Position numbers and translations under genes: made by a program | The notes under the pieces: model-generated | Told to the model about the DNA's origin: nothing | Seen by the model: the letters and a program-made list of their open reading frames with translations, nothing else | Database searches by the model: none | Shown: one piece after another, positions 1 to 7,490 of the stretch | Position numbering within the stretch: the stretch's first letter is position 1 | Layout of the letters: each line of letters opens with the position of its first letter | Assembly (NCBI GenBank): GCA_964643005.1 | Contig: CAZXQI010000048.1 | Location: 1-26,768 of the forward strand | Direction: 5' to 3' | From: UBA6168 sp964643005 | GTDB lineage: Bacteria; Bacteroidota; Bacteroidia; Chitinophagales; Saprospiraceae | DNA: 26,768 bases

Positions 1-214
1 ACGTTCAAAGGAAAAACAGCAAGAAAGAAAACGAATATGGCATTAACGCAACATTTTACCCGGACACTTCAAAGGTTACACAATAAAACTCAATCCGCTT
101 GACGGAGTGTATTATTGCGACATCAGACCAAATATGCGAACCGAAAGCATCTTGAAAGACCACATCCAAGCTTTTGACAATTTATTGGTCGAAGACATTT
201 GGAAATTCGTGTGA
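1..214 (+). pseudogene. C-terminal remnant of an unknown gene, frameshifted and cut by the window edge
   Basis: Two overlapping plus-strand frames look like one protein broken by a -1 shift or a missing base. Frame 3 is open from the window edge to a TAA at 84-86 and reads ...NEYGINATFYPDTSK. Frame 2 is open from 47 to a TGA at 212-214 and reads GYTIKLNPLDGVYYCDIRP..., ending LVEDIWKFV. The switch would have to fall between 47 and 83. The upstream part lies outside the window, so neither the start nor the family is visible, and I do not recognise it. The stretch looks more AT-rich than the fucosidase gene beside it. It could be a genuine pseudogene, a sequencing error in an intact gene, or two unrelated open frames. 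Confidence 0.35.
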
Positions 215-337
215 CGAACAAGCAAAAGGGGTATGCTCCTACCAAGGCGCCGTCAGCATGGAATCCGTGGGAAAATCTGCCAAATAATCCACGTCAATCA
301 GCGCAAAACCTCCGCGCACAGCCCGAAAACCCTCCCG
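215..337. repeat. Non-coding stretch with four degenerate AATCnGCG-like units
   Basis: Between the remnant and the fucosidase stop codon, four short units resembling AATCtGCG begin at 262, 274, 286 and 296 (AATCCGTG, AATCTGCC, AATCCACG, AATCAGCG). Similar words (ACTGCG, ATCTGCG, AAATCATTTGcGG) occur in the two intergenic repeats near 20.4 and 22.0 kb, so this may be a decayed member of the same dispersed class. The match is weak and based only on spacing and word similarity. No terminator with a T-run is visible here for the minus-strand fucosidase gene. Confidence 0.3.
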
Positions 338-1660
338 CTACTCTTCTCCCCACAAATCCACCGATCCCTTCAGTTGTACGGCGATGACGGTCATATAGTC
401 GTCTAAGGCGGTTTCGGGGAGATCAATGTAAACGATGCCGGGCATTTCGCTCCAATACTGCTTCATCAAAATCTGGTGGCTGAGTTTAGTCCCATTCCCC
501 ACGACCCGGATGCGGTTGATCGGGTTTTTCAATCCCTTTAAAATGACGGGGCCGGAAGGCTTGCCCGAAACAAAAAGGTAGAGCACCTCGCCGTTTTTAG
601 ACAGGCTGGTCGGTCCGTAAAAATGGCCGGGAGGCAGACCCGGGTTTGTGCCGAAGATGGCCTCCTCGTGCTTTTTCGTCCAGCGCCCCAACTCCTCTAA
701 CAACTGAATCTGCTCGGTGGGGATGGAGCCGTCGGCCTTCGGGCCTATGTCGAGCAGCAGGTTGCCGCCCATGCTGACGACGTCGGCGAAGATGTGGATG
801 ACCTGCCAGGGTGTTTTGTAGTTGTGGTCGTTGCCCTGGTAGCCCCAGGAGTCGTTGGCGGTCATACACAGCTCCCAGTAATCCGCTTTGGGCGGCAGCA
901 CGGGCAGCCCCTGTTCGGGAGTGGCGTAGTCGCCGTAGCCTTGCAGGCGGGAGTTGAGGATAGCTTTGGGGTTCTTGTCCAACAGCATCTGGCGGACTTT
1001 GGTGGCCTCCCACATCCTGGCGGATTGCTCCCAATCACCGTCGAACCACCAGAGGTCGGGATTGTACTGAGTCGCCAGCTCTTCCAACTGGCCTTGGTAA
1101 AAATGGCGGAAGCGCTGCCAGCGCAATGAGTCCTCCTCGTAGCGCTTTATCTTTTGAGTCATAATCGGGTAATCCTCATTAGACCAGTCGAGCAGAGAGA
1201 AATAGAGGCCGACTTTGAGTTTCTCTTTTCGCAGAGCTTTGACGAAGGGCGTCAGTACGTCTTTGGCGGCGGGCGTGCGCTTCGGGACGCTCAGTTCGCC
1301 GAGTCGGGTATCCCAAAGCGCGACGCCGTCGTGGTGCTTGGATGTGATAACGGCATAGCGGGCGCCGCTTTTCCTGATCAGAGAGGCCCAGGCGGCGGGG
1401 TCGTAGTATTGGGCGCTGAATCCGTCCAACTGGCGCATATAATCCTCGTGGGAAATATAGCCATTGAAAAAAGACCAGGATTCGTCAATGCCGTTCACGG
1501 CGTAAATGCCCCAGTGGATGAAGATGCCTAGCTTGGCCTCTTTGAACCACTGCATTTTTTTGCGGTACAAATTGCTGTCCTGTTCCTGGCTGTGGAGTGC
1601 GCGGGGCGCCAGCAGAGCCGCAACGAGCAATAAGCAGAAGCTGAGTTTAGTCTTGTTCAT
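338..1660 (-). CDS. Secreted alpha-L-fucosidase, GH29
   Basis: Retaining exo-glycosidase that removes alpha-L-fucose from glycans, probably in the periplasm or outside the cell. With the start at 1660 the protein has 440 residues and begins MNKTKLSFCLLLVAALLAP, a clear signal peptide ending near ALHSQ. An in-frame ATG at 1732 would add 24 non-signal residues and is less likely. The N-terminal barrel opens with WFKEAKLGIFIHWGIYAV (about 38-55), as in most GH29 enzymes. SKHHDGVALWDT (about 107-118) is the substrate-binding region, and WWFDGDW (204-210) carries the likely nucleophile Asp207. GGNLLLDIGPKADG (about 298-311) is another typical GH29 segment. The tail from about 345 is a beta-rich domain. 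No sus genes or sulfatase lie beside it, so it looks like a single-gene glycan scavenger. Confidence 0.93.
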   Translation of the reverse strand: MNKTKLSFCLLLVAALLAPRALHSQEQDSNLYRKKMQWFKEAKLGIFIHWGIYAVNGIDESWSFFNGYISHEDYMRQLDGFSAQYYDPAAWASLIRKSGARYAVITSKHHDGVALWDTRLGELSVPKRTPAAKDVLTPFVKALRKEKLKVGLYFSLLDWSNEDYPIMTQKIKRYEEDSLRWQRFRHFYQGQLEELATQYNPDLWWFDGDWEQSARMWEATKVRQMLLDKNPKAILNSRLQGYGDYATPEQGLPVLPPKADYWELCMTANDSWGYQGNDHNYKTPWQVIHIFADVVSMGGNLLLDIGPKADGSIPTEQIQLLEELGRWTKKHEEAIFGTNPGLPPGHFYGPTSLSKNGEVLYLFVSGKPSGPVILKGLKNPINRIRVVGNGTKLSHQILMKQYWSEMPGIVYIDLPETALDDYMTVIAVQLKGSVDLWGEE

Positions 1661-1741
1661 ACGCTTTTTATGGTGTGAATTATTTGGAACAAATAAATGG
1701 TCAGATGGGAGGGCGGCGTCGCATATTAACACAGCCCTGTT

Positions 1742-2317
1742 TTACGACTTTCTTTTATATCCAATGGGTGTTCTCGGCGCCTGTCGGGCAGGTCTTATCA
1801 GTTCTTCAATAATTTTGTAAATGCGTTGGATGTGTAAGCTCTGTTCGCCCTGACTTTGATTCAAATCCTCAATCTTTTTCAATAGATCTTCGTAATTCGC
1901 CGCCCACTTCCTCATATTTACAAAAACCCGCATGATAGAAATATTCACCTGAATGGCCGTGGGACTGTTGATCACGGAAGAGAGCATGGCGACTCCCTGT
2001 TCGGTGAACACATAAGGCAGGTATTTTCTGTGTCTGCCCCTGGCGTCTTCTAAGGTCACAATTTGTGATCTTAAAGCGTCTTCATCGTCAAAGCTCGCAA
2101 TTTGTAGCCTCAATTGATCCCATTCTTCTTTGGTCAATTGAAACATAAAATCTTCGGGGAAGCGAGCGATGTTCCTTTTTACAGCCTGGTTCAGCGCCCT
2201 GGTTTCAACGCCATATAATTCAGCTAATTCGCTATCCATCATCACCTTCTGGTCGCGCACTAAGTAAATAGCTCTGGCTATCCGCTCCTGAATGACTATT
2301 TCCTGTTTCCTGCTCAT
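1742..2317 (-). CDS. ORF6N-domain (KilA-N-like) protein
   Basis: Likely DNA-binding protein of the ORF6N family, which occurs in phages and in scattered chromosomal copies in Bacteroidota. Residues 10-95 hold the domain: IARAIYLVRDQKVMMDSELAELYGV, then ALNQAVKRNIARFPEDFMFQLTKEEW, the usual ORF6N signature. YLPYVFTEQGVAMLSSVI follows, and the C-terminus (about 135-175) is a helical, charged, probably coiled segment. I prefer the start at 2317 (MSRKQEIVIQERIARAI, 191 aa), because an upstream ATG at 2383 adds 22 residues unlike the family. No integrase or phage structural gene is nearby, so it is probably a stand-alone domesticated gene. Its target is unknown. Confidence 0.85.
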   Translation of the reverse strand: MSRKQEIVIQERIARAIYLVRDQKVMMDSELAELYGVETRALNQAVKRNIARFPEDFMFQLTKEEWDQLRLQIASFDDEDALRSQIVTLEDARGRHRKYLPYVFTEQGVAMLSSVINSPTAIQVNISIMRVFVNMRKWAANYEDLLKKIEDLNQSQGEQSLHIQRIYKIIEELIRPARQAPRTPIGYKRKS

Positions 2318-2553
2318 ACTGTTGGGGTTCAGGTTTTCGTATGGCTGATGATAAATGGCTCTCATTCTTTCATCAGAGAGCAAAGTTAATTTTTATTGTC
2401 AACTGCTTCCTGGTAACCGGGAGGGAGGGTTCCCACTGATTTTCTGTTGATTTTTTTTAGAGAGTTTTTCCTCAAAACAGCGACTTTTGGAGGCCTGGGA
2501 TAAACGCTATGCCAGAAAAAGTGTTTAAAAGTTGACAATTAAATCAAGTAGAA

Positions 2554-2904
2554 ATGATAAAGATAAAACGGATTTACAACGAGAGCAGTAGCGAAGACGG
2601 CTACCGCATTCTCATAGACCGACTCTGGGCGCGCGGCGTTGCGAAAGACGAAGCCAACATGCAACTCTGGATGAAAGACCTGGCGCCCAGCAACGAGTTG
2701 CGCAAATGGTTTGGCCACGATCCGGCTAAGTGGGGCGAATTCCAAGCAAAGTATCGGGATGAATTGAAGGACAAAAAAGAGGCCTTCGAACAGATCAAAG
2801 CTTTGGAAAAACAGCATGGAACCGTCACCCTGCTCTACTCAGCCAAAGATGAAGAACACAACAACGCAGTAGTGCTTCAGTCGCTTTTAAATGGGAAAAA
2901 GTAG
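2554..2904 (+). CDS. DUF488 family protein (YeaO-like)
   Basis: Small cytosolic protein of 116 residues, the normal length for this family. The N-terminus MIKIKRIYNESSSEDGYRIL is followed by IDRLWARGVAKDEANMQLWMKDLAPS and then LRKWFGHDPAKWGEFQAKY, the highly conserved DUF488 core. HGTVTLLYSAKDEEHNNAVVL closes the domain. The biochemical role of the family is not established. The ATG at 2554 is preceded by an A-rich stretch with no clear Shine-Dalgarno sequence. It is the first of four genes on the plus strand. The next gene has its own promoter box, so the two may not be co-transcribed. Confidence 0.9.
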   Translation: MIKIKRIYNESSSEDGYRILIDRLWARGVAKDEANMQLWMKDLAPSNELRKWFGHDPAKWGEFQAKYRDELKDKKEAFEQIKALEKQHGTVTLLYSAKDEEHNNAVVLQSLLNGKK

Positions 2905-2913
2905 GAAGTAAGT

Positions 2914-2921
2914 TACATTTG
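2914..2921 (+). promoter_or_regulatory. Bacteroidota -7 box (TACATTTG)
   Basis: TACATTTG fits TAnnTTTG, the -7 element of the Bacteroidota primary sigma factor. It lies 115 bases before the TehA-like gene, just after the DUF488 stop. I see no good TTTG at the usual -33 spacing, so this rests on one element only. Confidence 0.4.
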
Positions 2922-3036
2922 CCTTCCTCTCTTACGAACGGACAGCAATCGCCAACGCATTGACGCCTTCTATTGTAAGGACAGCCTTATAAGAAAATCC
3001 AACTGATACCCGCCTTTGAGACAGCAACTTCAGGAT

Positions 3037-4062
3037 ATGCTCAAAACCTTACCGCCCTCGTACTTCTCGATGGTCATGGCGACAGGTATCGTATCCATTG
3101 CAGCTTTTCTTCTCGGATTCCCCGTCCTCTCTTTAGCGCTGTTTTGGATCAATGCAGTGGCATTTTTCATCCTCTTAGTTTTATCGCTGTTGCGCTTTGT
3201 CTTGTACCGCAAGGAGTTTTTTTCCGATATGTACGACCATATCCGGGGGCCCGGATTCTTTACGACTATAGCTGCCACCTGCGTGCTCGGCGTCCAGTTG
3301 ATCATCCTCTTTGACAATTACTGGCTGGCTTTCGTACACTGGGCGATAGGTCTGGTTCTCTGGGTCGTCGTCACCTACACTATTTTTACCACCTTTACGA
3401 TAAAGGAAAACAAACCTTCCTTAGCCGGGGGGATCAACGGCGCCTGGTTGCTGGCAGTCGTCTCCACCCAGTCGCTGGCCGTGCTGAGTTCCGATCTGTC
3501 CATCTATTTGGAGGAGTACAAACTCATCCTGAATTTCTTTGCCTTTTCCATGTGGCTCTGGGGCGGCATGTTGTACATCTGGATGATCTCTCTGATTTTT
3601 TACCGCTATACCTTTTTCAAATTCTCGCCTGCCGACCTGACGCCGCCCTATTGGATCAACATGGGCGCAATGGCCATCTCCACGCTGGCCGGCGCTACGC
3701 TCATCAACAATACTCCCGACTCGCCCTTCCTGCTCTCCACCCTGGCCTTCCTGAAAGGATTCACGGTTTTCTTTTGGGCGACGGGCACCTGGTGGATTCC
3801 CATGTTGTTCATCCTGGCCTTCTGGCGGCACGTGTACAAGCGGCTTCCGCTGAACTACGACCCGCTCTACTGGGGCGCCGTTTTCCCCTTAGGCATGTAC
3901 ACCGTGTGCACGCACGAAATGGCGCTGGCCATGGATTTAGATTTTCTGCTTGCCGTGCCGAAGTATTTCCTCTACATAGCGCTCTTAGCCTGGGCGGCGG
4001 CCTTTTACGGCCTCCTCCACAAGCTATTATTGGGCGCCGCAAAGCTGAGAAGAGGAGCCTGA
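3037..4062 (+). CDS. TehA/SLAC1-type (TDT family) transporter
   Basis: Inner-membrane protein of the tellurite-resistance/dicarboxylate transporter family, which includes bacterial TehA and plant SLAC1 anion channels. It has about 341 residues and ten predicted membrane helices. The family hallmark near the N-terminus, LPPSYFSMVMATGIVSIAA, is intact. WATGTWWIPMLFILAFWRH and later MYTVCTHEMA are also typical. The first in-frame TTG at 3016 would add seven residues; I chose the ATG at 3037 because it places the hallmark close to the N-terminus. The substrate cannot be read from sequence; small anions or weak acids are plausible. It stands between DUF488 and a small barrel protein without clear functional linkage. 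Confidence 0.85.
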   Translation: MLKTLPPSYFSMVMATGIVSIAAFLLGFPVLSLALFWINAVAFFILLVLSLLRFVLYRKEFFSDMYDHIRGPGFFTTIAATCVLGVQLIILFDNYWLAFVHWAIGLVLWVVVTYTIFTTFTIKENKPSLAGGINGAWLLAVVSTQSLAVLSSDLSIYLEEYKLILNFFAFSMWLWGGMLYIWMISLIFYRYTFFKFSPADLTPPYWINMGAMAISTLAGATLINNTPDSPFLLSTLAFLKGFTVFFWATGTWWIPMLFILAFWRHVYKRLPLNYDPLYWGAVFPLGMYTVCTHEMALAMDLDFLLAVPKYFLYIALLAWAAAFYGLLHKLLLGAAKLRRGA

Positions 4063-4178
4063 AAAAGGAGGGAAACTAAAATCCTAAAACTGTAAGGGTG
4101 TCAAAAATCAGTGCGCAAATTTGCTCTCATACTCCTATTTTGCAGCTCTCTTTTCCCTTTTGTTATTTTTTTAAAAAA

Positions 4179-4682
4179 ATGAAAAACGCAATCCTCTCCG
4201 TTATCCTATTCCTATTTGCGCTTCCTGTTTTTTCACAAAACCAGTCTGCGGCAAGCACAAAGCTCGCGGGCTACGCCTCTATCATCCACCCCATTTTCAG
4301 CGTTGATAAAAATACAACGACCTACAACTTTTCCGATTCCTACACCGTCGGGATTCCGGTGGGACTCAATCTGCTGAAAGGCGAGAAGGTGGGGCTTAGC
4401 TTTGAACTGGCGCCTTACATTCGATTCGAAGACGAGTCGGCGAAGGTCAGTTTCTTTTTGTTCCATCCGGGAGTCCTCTTCAAACTGCAACACGGCTTTT
4501 CAATCGTGACCAGGCTGGCCTTTGAAACGACTGGGCGGTTTGGCGCCACGCCCGTTTTCACCAAAGTCTTTCTGAAAGGGGAAAATGTGAGTTATTTCAT
4601 CTCGCCCTCCCTACCCATCCGGACGGGCAACGGCAAACCGGCTAGCTTCGGGCTGGCCGTTTCCTTAGGCTGTTCTTTTTGA
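4179..4682 (+). CDS. Small outer-membrane beta-barrel-like protein
   Basis: Predicted secreted protein of 167 residues with no family I can name. With the start at 4179 it begins MKNAILSVILFLFALPVFSQ, a clear signal peptide cleaved before NQSAAS. The in-frame ATG at 4098 would place 27 unlikely residues in front. The mature part consists of alternating polar/hydrophobic strands (YTVGIPVGLNLL, VGLSFELAPYIRF, GFSIVTRLAFETTGRFG) and ends FGLAVSLGCSF. A C-terminal Phe after an amphipathic strand is typical of outer-membrane barrels. Its length would suit an eight-stranded barrel. A T7A7 tract directly precedes the ATG and there is no Shine-Dalgarno sequence. Confidence 0.7.
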   Translation: MKNAILSVILFLFALPVFSQNQSAASTKLAGYASIIHPIFSVDKNTTTYNFSDSYTVGIPVGLNLLKGEKVGLSFELAPYIRFEDESAKVSFFLFHPGVLFKLQHGFSIVTRLAFETTGRFGATPVFTKVFLKGENVSYFISPSLPIRTGNGKPASFGLAVSLGCSF

Positions 4683-4717
4683 GCGATTGAAAACATCGGC
4701 TGTTTCCCGCTGATGGA

Positions 4718-4743
4718 GGCAGGTTTTTTCTCATATCCCTGCC
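4718..4743 (+). terminator. Weak hairpin after the barrel-protein gene
   Basis: GGCAGG (4718-4723) pairs with CCTGCC (4738-4743) around a 14-base, T-rich loop, 35 bases after the stop codon. The downstream sequence GCTTATTTTCC is only moderately T-rich, so this would be a weak terminator at best. Confidence 0.35.
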
Positions 4744-4792
4744 GCTTATTTTCCTATAGATTTATTTTTTTTTAAAAAAATAGAAAGAAAAG

Positions 4793-4864
4793 GAGCGCCG
4801 GCAGTGGAGCTGATGAGTCGGTCTTTCTATTTCCTGTGCAACGGGAATAAGGCGCTCTTTTTTT
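4793..4864 (+). terminator. Rho-independent-type stem with a long loop and T-run
   Basis: GAGCGCC (4793-4799) is complementary to GGCGCTC (4851-4857), followed directly by seven T (4858-4864). The A-rich flank before the left arm can extend the stem against the T-run. The 51-base loop is longer than in ordinary terminators and contains a smaller possible stem, TCCT/GGGA. It may end the barrel-protein transcript or be the 3' end of a short RNA. Confidence 0.5.
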
Positions 4865-4906
4865 CATAACTTTTCAAACAGGGGGAAAAAAAACAGGTTC
4901 AAAGGT

Positions 4907-4914
4907 TACTTTTG
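4907..4914 (+). promoter_or_regulatory. Bacteroidota -7 box (TACTTTTG) for the antiporter transcript
   Basis: TACTTTTG matches TAnnTTTG. A start about 5-7 bases later would give an untranslated leader of about 340 bases reaching the ATG at 5263, which would contain the hairpins at 4948-5203. No TTTG is seen at the normal -33 distance, so the element is only moderately supported. Confidence 0.45.
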
Positions 4915-4947
4915 CAGGATTTGAAAGGCATTTTTTTTTATAAAAAC

Positions 4948-5203
4948 CCTGACAGGCGCGTCATAGCGCATTGATTATCAGGCAGGATAAAAGTTAAAAT
5001 CCATGAATTCGCAAAGACTCTCACATGCGACTGCCTGATCAAAAAGCGGCTATTTCCTGTAAGATAGCCGAGCCGCGACGCCGGGAATTGACGTAACAAA
5101 GAAACCCATTATCAAATTCTGACATTTTTCAGTGAGGAGTATTTGGCTGATTTCCAGGTTGCTAAGATGAGTCCACAACCTGAAAAGGGAGGGATTACAA
5201 TCC
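4948..5203 (+). promoter_or_regulatory. Structured 5' leader of the antiporter gene, possible riboswitch or cis-regulatory RNA
   Basis: Pairings seen directly are as follows. ATCAGGCAG (4977-4985) pairs with CTGCCTGAT (5031-5039), 9 bp. This encloses GGAT/ATCC (4985-4988/4999-5002) and TCGCA/TGCGA (5009-5013/5026-5030), forming a three-way junction. A 7-bp hairpin follows, CGGCTAT (5047-5053) with ATAGCCG (5064-5070), then CAGGTTG (5155-5161) with CAACCTG (5176-5182), and a small GGAT/ATCC stem at 5192-5203. Upstream, CCTGA (4948-4952), placed before a GCGC/GCGC hairpin (4956-4969), could instead pair with TCAGG (4978-4982). GCGGC (5046-5050) could pair with GCCGC (5072-5076) in place of the 7-bp hairpin. 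Mutually exclusive pairings of this kind suit a switch. I could not match it to a known riboswitch class. It precedes an ion antiporter, a gene type often controlled by ion or c-di-AMP riboswitches. Confidence 0.45.
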
Positions 5204-5262
5204 ATTTTGGAAAGTAAAAATTCTGAAACCAGGGAGATACAGCCGGTTAAAAGAAAAGCGAT

Positions 5263-7434
5263 ATGAATTTTTTTGACGAGTTAATGCGCGAGTTTGAGCT
5301 TCCGCTTGACAACCCCGTGTTGATCTTTTCTTTGATATTGTTCATCATTTTGCTGTCGCCTATACTGTTGAGGAGGCTGAATATTCCGGGAATCATCGGG
5401 CTGATTATTGCGGGCGTAATTATAGGGCCTCACGGGCTGTATCTGTTAGAAAAGAACTCTGCGGTTGATCTGTTTTCGACGATTGGTCTTTTATACATTA
5501 TGTTTATCGCCGGTCTTGAATTGGACATGAACGAGTTCAAGGCCAACAGGAACAAGAGTCTTCTGTTCGGTTTTTTCACCTTTATCATTCCATTGGCCAT
5601 CGGCTTTCCCGTCATTCATTACCTCTTAGGCTACGAGTTCAACGCCAGTTTTCTGACGGCCAGCATGTTTGCCACGCATACCTTAGTGGCCTACCCTATC
5701 GTCAGCAAGTTTGGCGTGTCAAAGAATCAGGCCGTCGCCGTGACGGTAGGCGGCACCATTCTGACGGACACCGCCGTGCTGATCATCCTGGCGGTCATTA
5801 TCGGGAATCACCAGGGCAACCTGAACCAGGAGTTTTGGATTCGGCTAATCATATCGCTGACGATATTTTCCGCCATCATGTTCTTCGTCATTCCGAGGAT
5901 AGCGAAGTGGTTTTTTCAAAAGTTAGAGAGCGAGAAACATTCGCACTATATTTTCGTGCTTTCGGTGGTCTTTTTTGCGGCCTTCTTAGCGGAGGTAGCA
6001 GGTGTGGAAGCGATTATCGGCGCCTTCGTGGCCGGTCTGGCATTGAATAAACTAATCCCCCATTCTTCGACACTGATGAACCGGATAGAGTTCATCGGCA
6101 ACTCGTTGTTCATTCCTTTTTTTCTAATCAGTGTGGGCATGATTGTGGACGTGAGCGTAATCATGAGCGGTCCATGGGCGCTGATTATTGCCGGCACTTT
6201 ATCCGTCGTCGCTCTTTTTGGAAAATGGGCCGCCGCATGGATTACCCAGCACGTTTTCAAATATTCCACTTCGCAACGTCAGCTCATCTTTGGTCTGAGC
6301 GGCGCTCATGCCGCCGCAACACTGGCCGTGATTTTGGTGGGATACAATGCTGGCGTTCTGGATGAAAACATCCTCAATGGAACTATTATCCTCATTTTGG
6401 TGACCTGCATCGTGGCATCTTTTGTCACAGAGAAAGCTGCCAAAGAAATTGTCGTTGAGACGGAAGATGAGGTAGAGGATACTGCGGCAGCAAGAGACGC
6501 CGTCCGCGAGCAGATATTGCTGCCCATAGCCAATGTCGCCAATATCGAGAAGCTCTTAGAGTTTGCCATTTTTATAAAAAATAAAAAATCTCCTAATCCC
6601 ATCTCCGTGCTGTCGGTAGTTTCAAATGACGACGAGGCCGAGCACAATATTCTAAAAGCGAGAAAGAGGTTTGACGAATTGGCCAGAGAGGTATCCGGCT
6701 CGGAAGTAGATGTGGACACCATCACCACCATTGACCACAACGCCGCCAGCGGTATCAATCGGATTTCGAGAGAAATATTGGCCGATATCATCGTCTTAGG
6801 CTGGCCCCGTCGGGCGGGCTTTATCGAAAAGCTGATCGGAGAAAAGATCGACAGCATCTTAAATAACAACGACAAAACGACCTTCATCTGCCATTTGGAG
6901 AGGCCCTTAGCGCCGCACAAAAGAATCGTGATTGCAGCGCCGCCACTGGCCGAACACGAGAGCGGCTTCAGCCTCTGGTTTACCAAAATGGCGTTTCTGG
7001 CACAGGAGCTGAGCGTCTCCATTCTGCTGTATTGCGACGAGGCCACGAAAAGGGCGGTGGAGCGACTCATCGAACAGGCCAAGCTGGCTGCCTCTATTCA
7101 GATTCAGTTGTTTTCTGACTGGGACGATATCCTCGTGTTGTCGAGGTATATCAACAAGGACGACATCATCGTATTGGCCTCTGCCCGCAAGGGGGGCGCT
7201 TCCTACCTGAACGTGCTAGACAAGCTGCCCGCCAAATTGGAAAAGTATTTTGCGGATAACAGCCGGATTATCGTCTATCCTCAGCAGTATGGCGGCGAGG
7301 ATTTCAGCGACCAGTACAGCGACATTTCTTCAGAGCCGCTGAACAAGAGTATTGAAGCCGTCCAGAAAATCGGAAAGGGCATCGGTTCCATTTTCAAAAA
7401 GAAAGGAAAGGACATAAAAAAACCGAATGGCTAA
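5263..7434 (+). CDS. CPA2 family cation:proton antiporter with USP-like C-terminal region
   Basis: Inner-membrane exchanger of Na+ or K+ for protons, 723 residues. Residues about 15-395 carry 12-13 membrane helices of the Na_H_Exchanger fold, with IPGIIGLIIAGVIIGPHGL near the start and GGTILTDTAVLIIL (about 166-179) as the ion-binding helix. It has a single Asp in TDTA rather than the Asp-Asp pair of electrogenic members, which fits electroneutral exchange. From about 410 to 690 the protein is cytosolic with two alpha/beta segments resembling universal-stress-protein domains (ADIIVLGWPRRAGFIEKLIG, and later RIVIAAPPLAEHESGF). It ends in a Lys-rich tail. The ATG at 5263 follows an A-rich, Bacteroidota-style ribosome-binding region. 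It is preceded by a structured leader and followed by a bidirectional terminator, so it is probably monocistronic. Confidence 0.9.
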   Translation: MNFFDELMREFELPLDNPVLIFSLILFIILLSPILLRRLNIPGIIGLIIAGVIIGPHGLYLLEKNSAVDLFSTIGLLYIMFIAGLELDMNEFKANRNKSLLFGFFTFIIPLAIGFPVIHYLLGYEFNASFLTASMFATHTLVAYPIVSKFGVSKNQAVAVTVGGTILTDTAVLIILAVIIGNHQGNLNQEFWIRLIISLTIFSAIMFFVIPRIAKWFFQKLESEKHSHYIFVLSVVFFAAFLAEVAGVEAIIGAFVAGLALNKLIPHSSTLMNRIEFIGNSLFIPFFLISVGMIVDVSVIMSGPWALIIAGTLSVVALFGKWAAAWITQHVFKYSTSQRQLIFGLSGAHAAATLAVILVGYNAGVLDENILNGTIILILVTCIVASFVTEKAAKEIVVETEDEVEDTAAARDAVREQILLPIANVANIEKLLEFAIFIKNKKSPNPISVLSVVSNDDEAEHNILKARKRFDELAREVSGSEVDVDTITTIDHNAASGINRISREILADIIVLGWPRRAGFIEKLIGEKIDSILNNNDKTTFICHLERPLAPHKRIVIAAPPLAEHESGFSLWFTKMAFLAQELSVSILLYCDEATKRAVERLIEQAKLAASIQIQLFSDWDDILVLSRYINKDDIIVLASARKGGASYLNVLDKLPAKLEKYFADNSRIIVYPQQYGGEDFSDQYSDISSEPLNKSIEAVQKIGKGIGSIFKKKGKDIKKPNG

Positions 7435-7446
7435 GCCATCCGGTTT
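7418..7446. terminator. Bidirectional terminator between convergent genes
   Basis: AAACCG (7420-7425) pairs with CGGTTT (7441-7446), and ATGGC (7427-7431) with GCCAT (7435-7439). There is one A-C mismatch and a TAA loop that is the antiporter stop codon itself. An A-run precedes the stem, giving a U-tail for transcripts from the minus strand; the plus-strand tail TTTCTC is shorter. It separates the antiporter from the RIC gene, which ends at 7491. Confidence 0.7.
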
Positions 7447-7490
7447 CTCAACTTTAAAACACACATCGTTTGAGAGTACAAACGTTGCTC

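Larger units (their letters stand above)
4683..5262 (+). other. 580-base non-coding region before the antiporter gene
   Basis: No convincing ORF is present. In order it holds: a 6-bp hairpin GGCAGG/CCTGCC (4718-4743), a T9A7 tract (4765-4780), a long-looped T-tailed stem (4793-4864), a TACTTTTG promoter box (4907-4914), and a series of hairpins and alternative pairings (4948-5203) leading to the antiporter start at 5263. Each is listed separately. Confidence 0.7.

Noticed and set aside
199..387. Plus-strand 62-codon frame
   Set aside because: It begins inside the remnant in another frame, runs through the decayed repeat units and into the antisense of the fucosidase; Pro/Asn-rich translation without family features.
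4115..4124. Perfect 10-base palindrome GCAAATTTGC before the barrel gene
   Set aside because: Short AT-centred palindromes occur often by chance and no promoter or regulator relation supports it.
4809..4850. CTGATGAGTC resembling the core of a hammerhead ribozyme
   Set aside because: The required stem II partner and GAAA box do not follow; only GGGAATAA is found, and no cleavage-site helix can be drawn.
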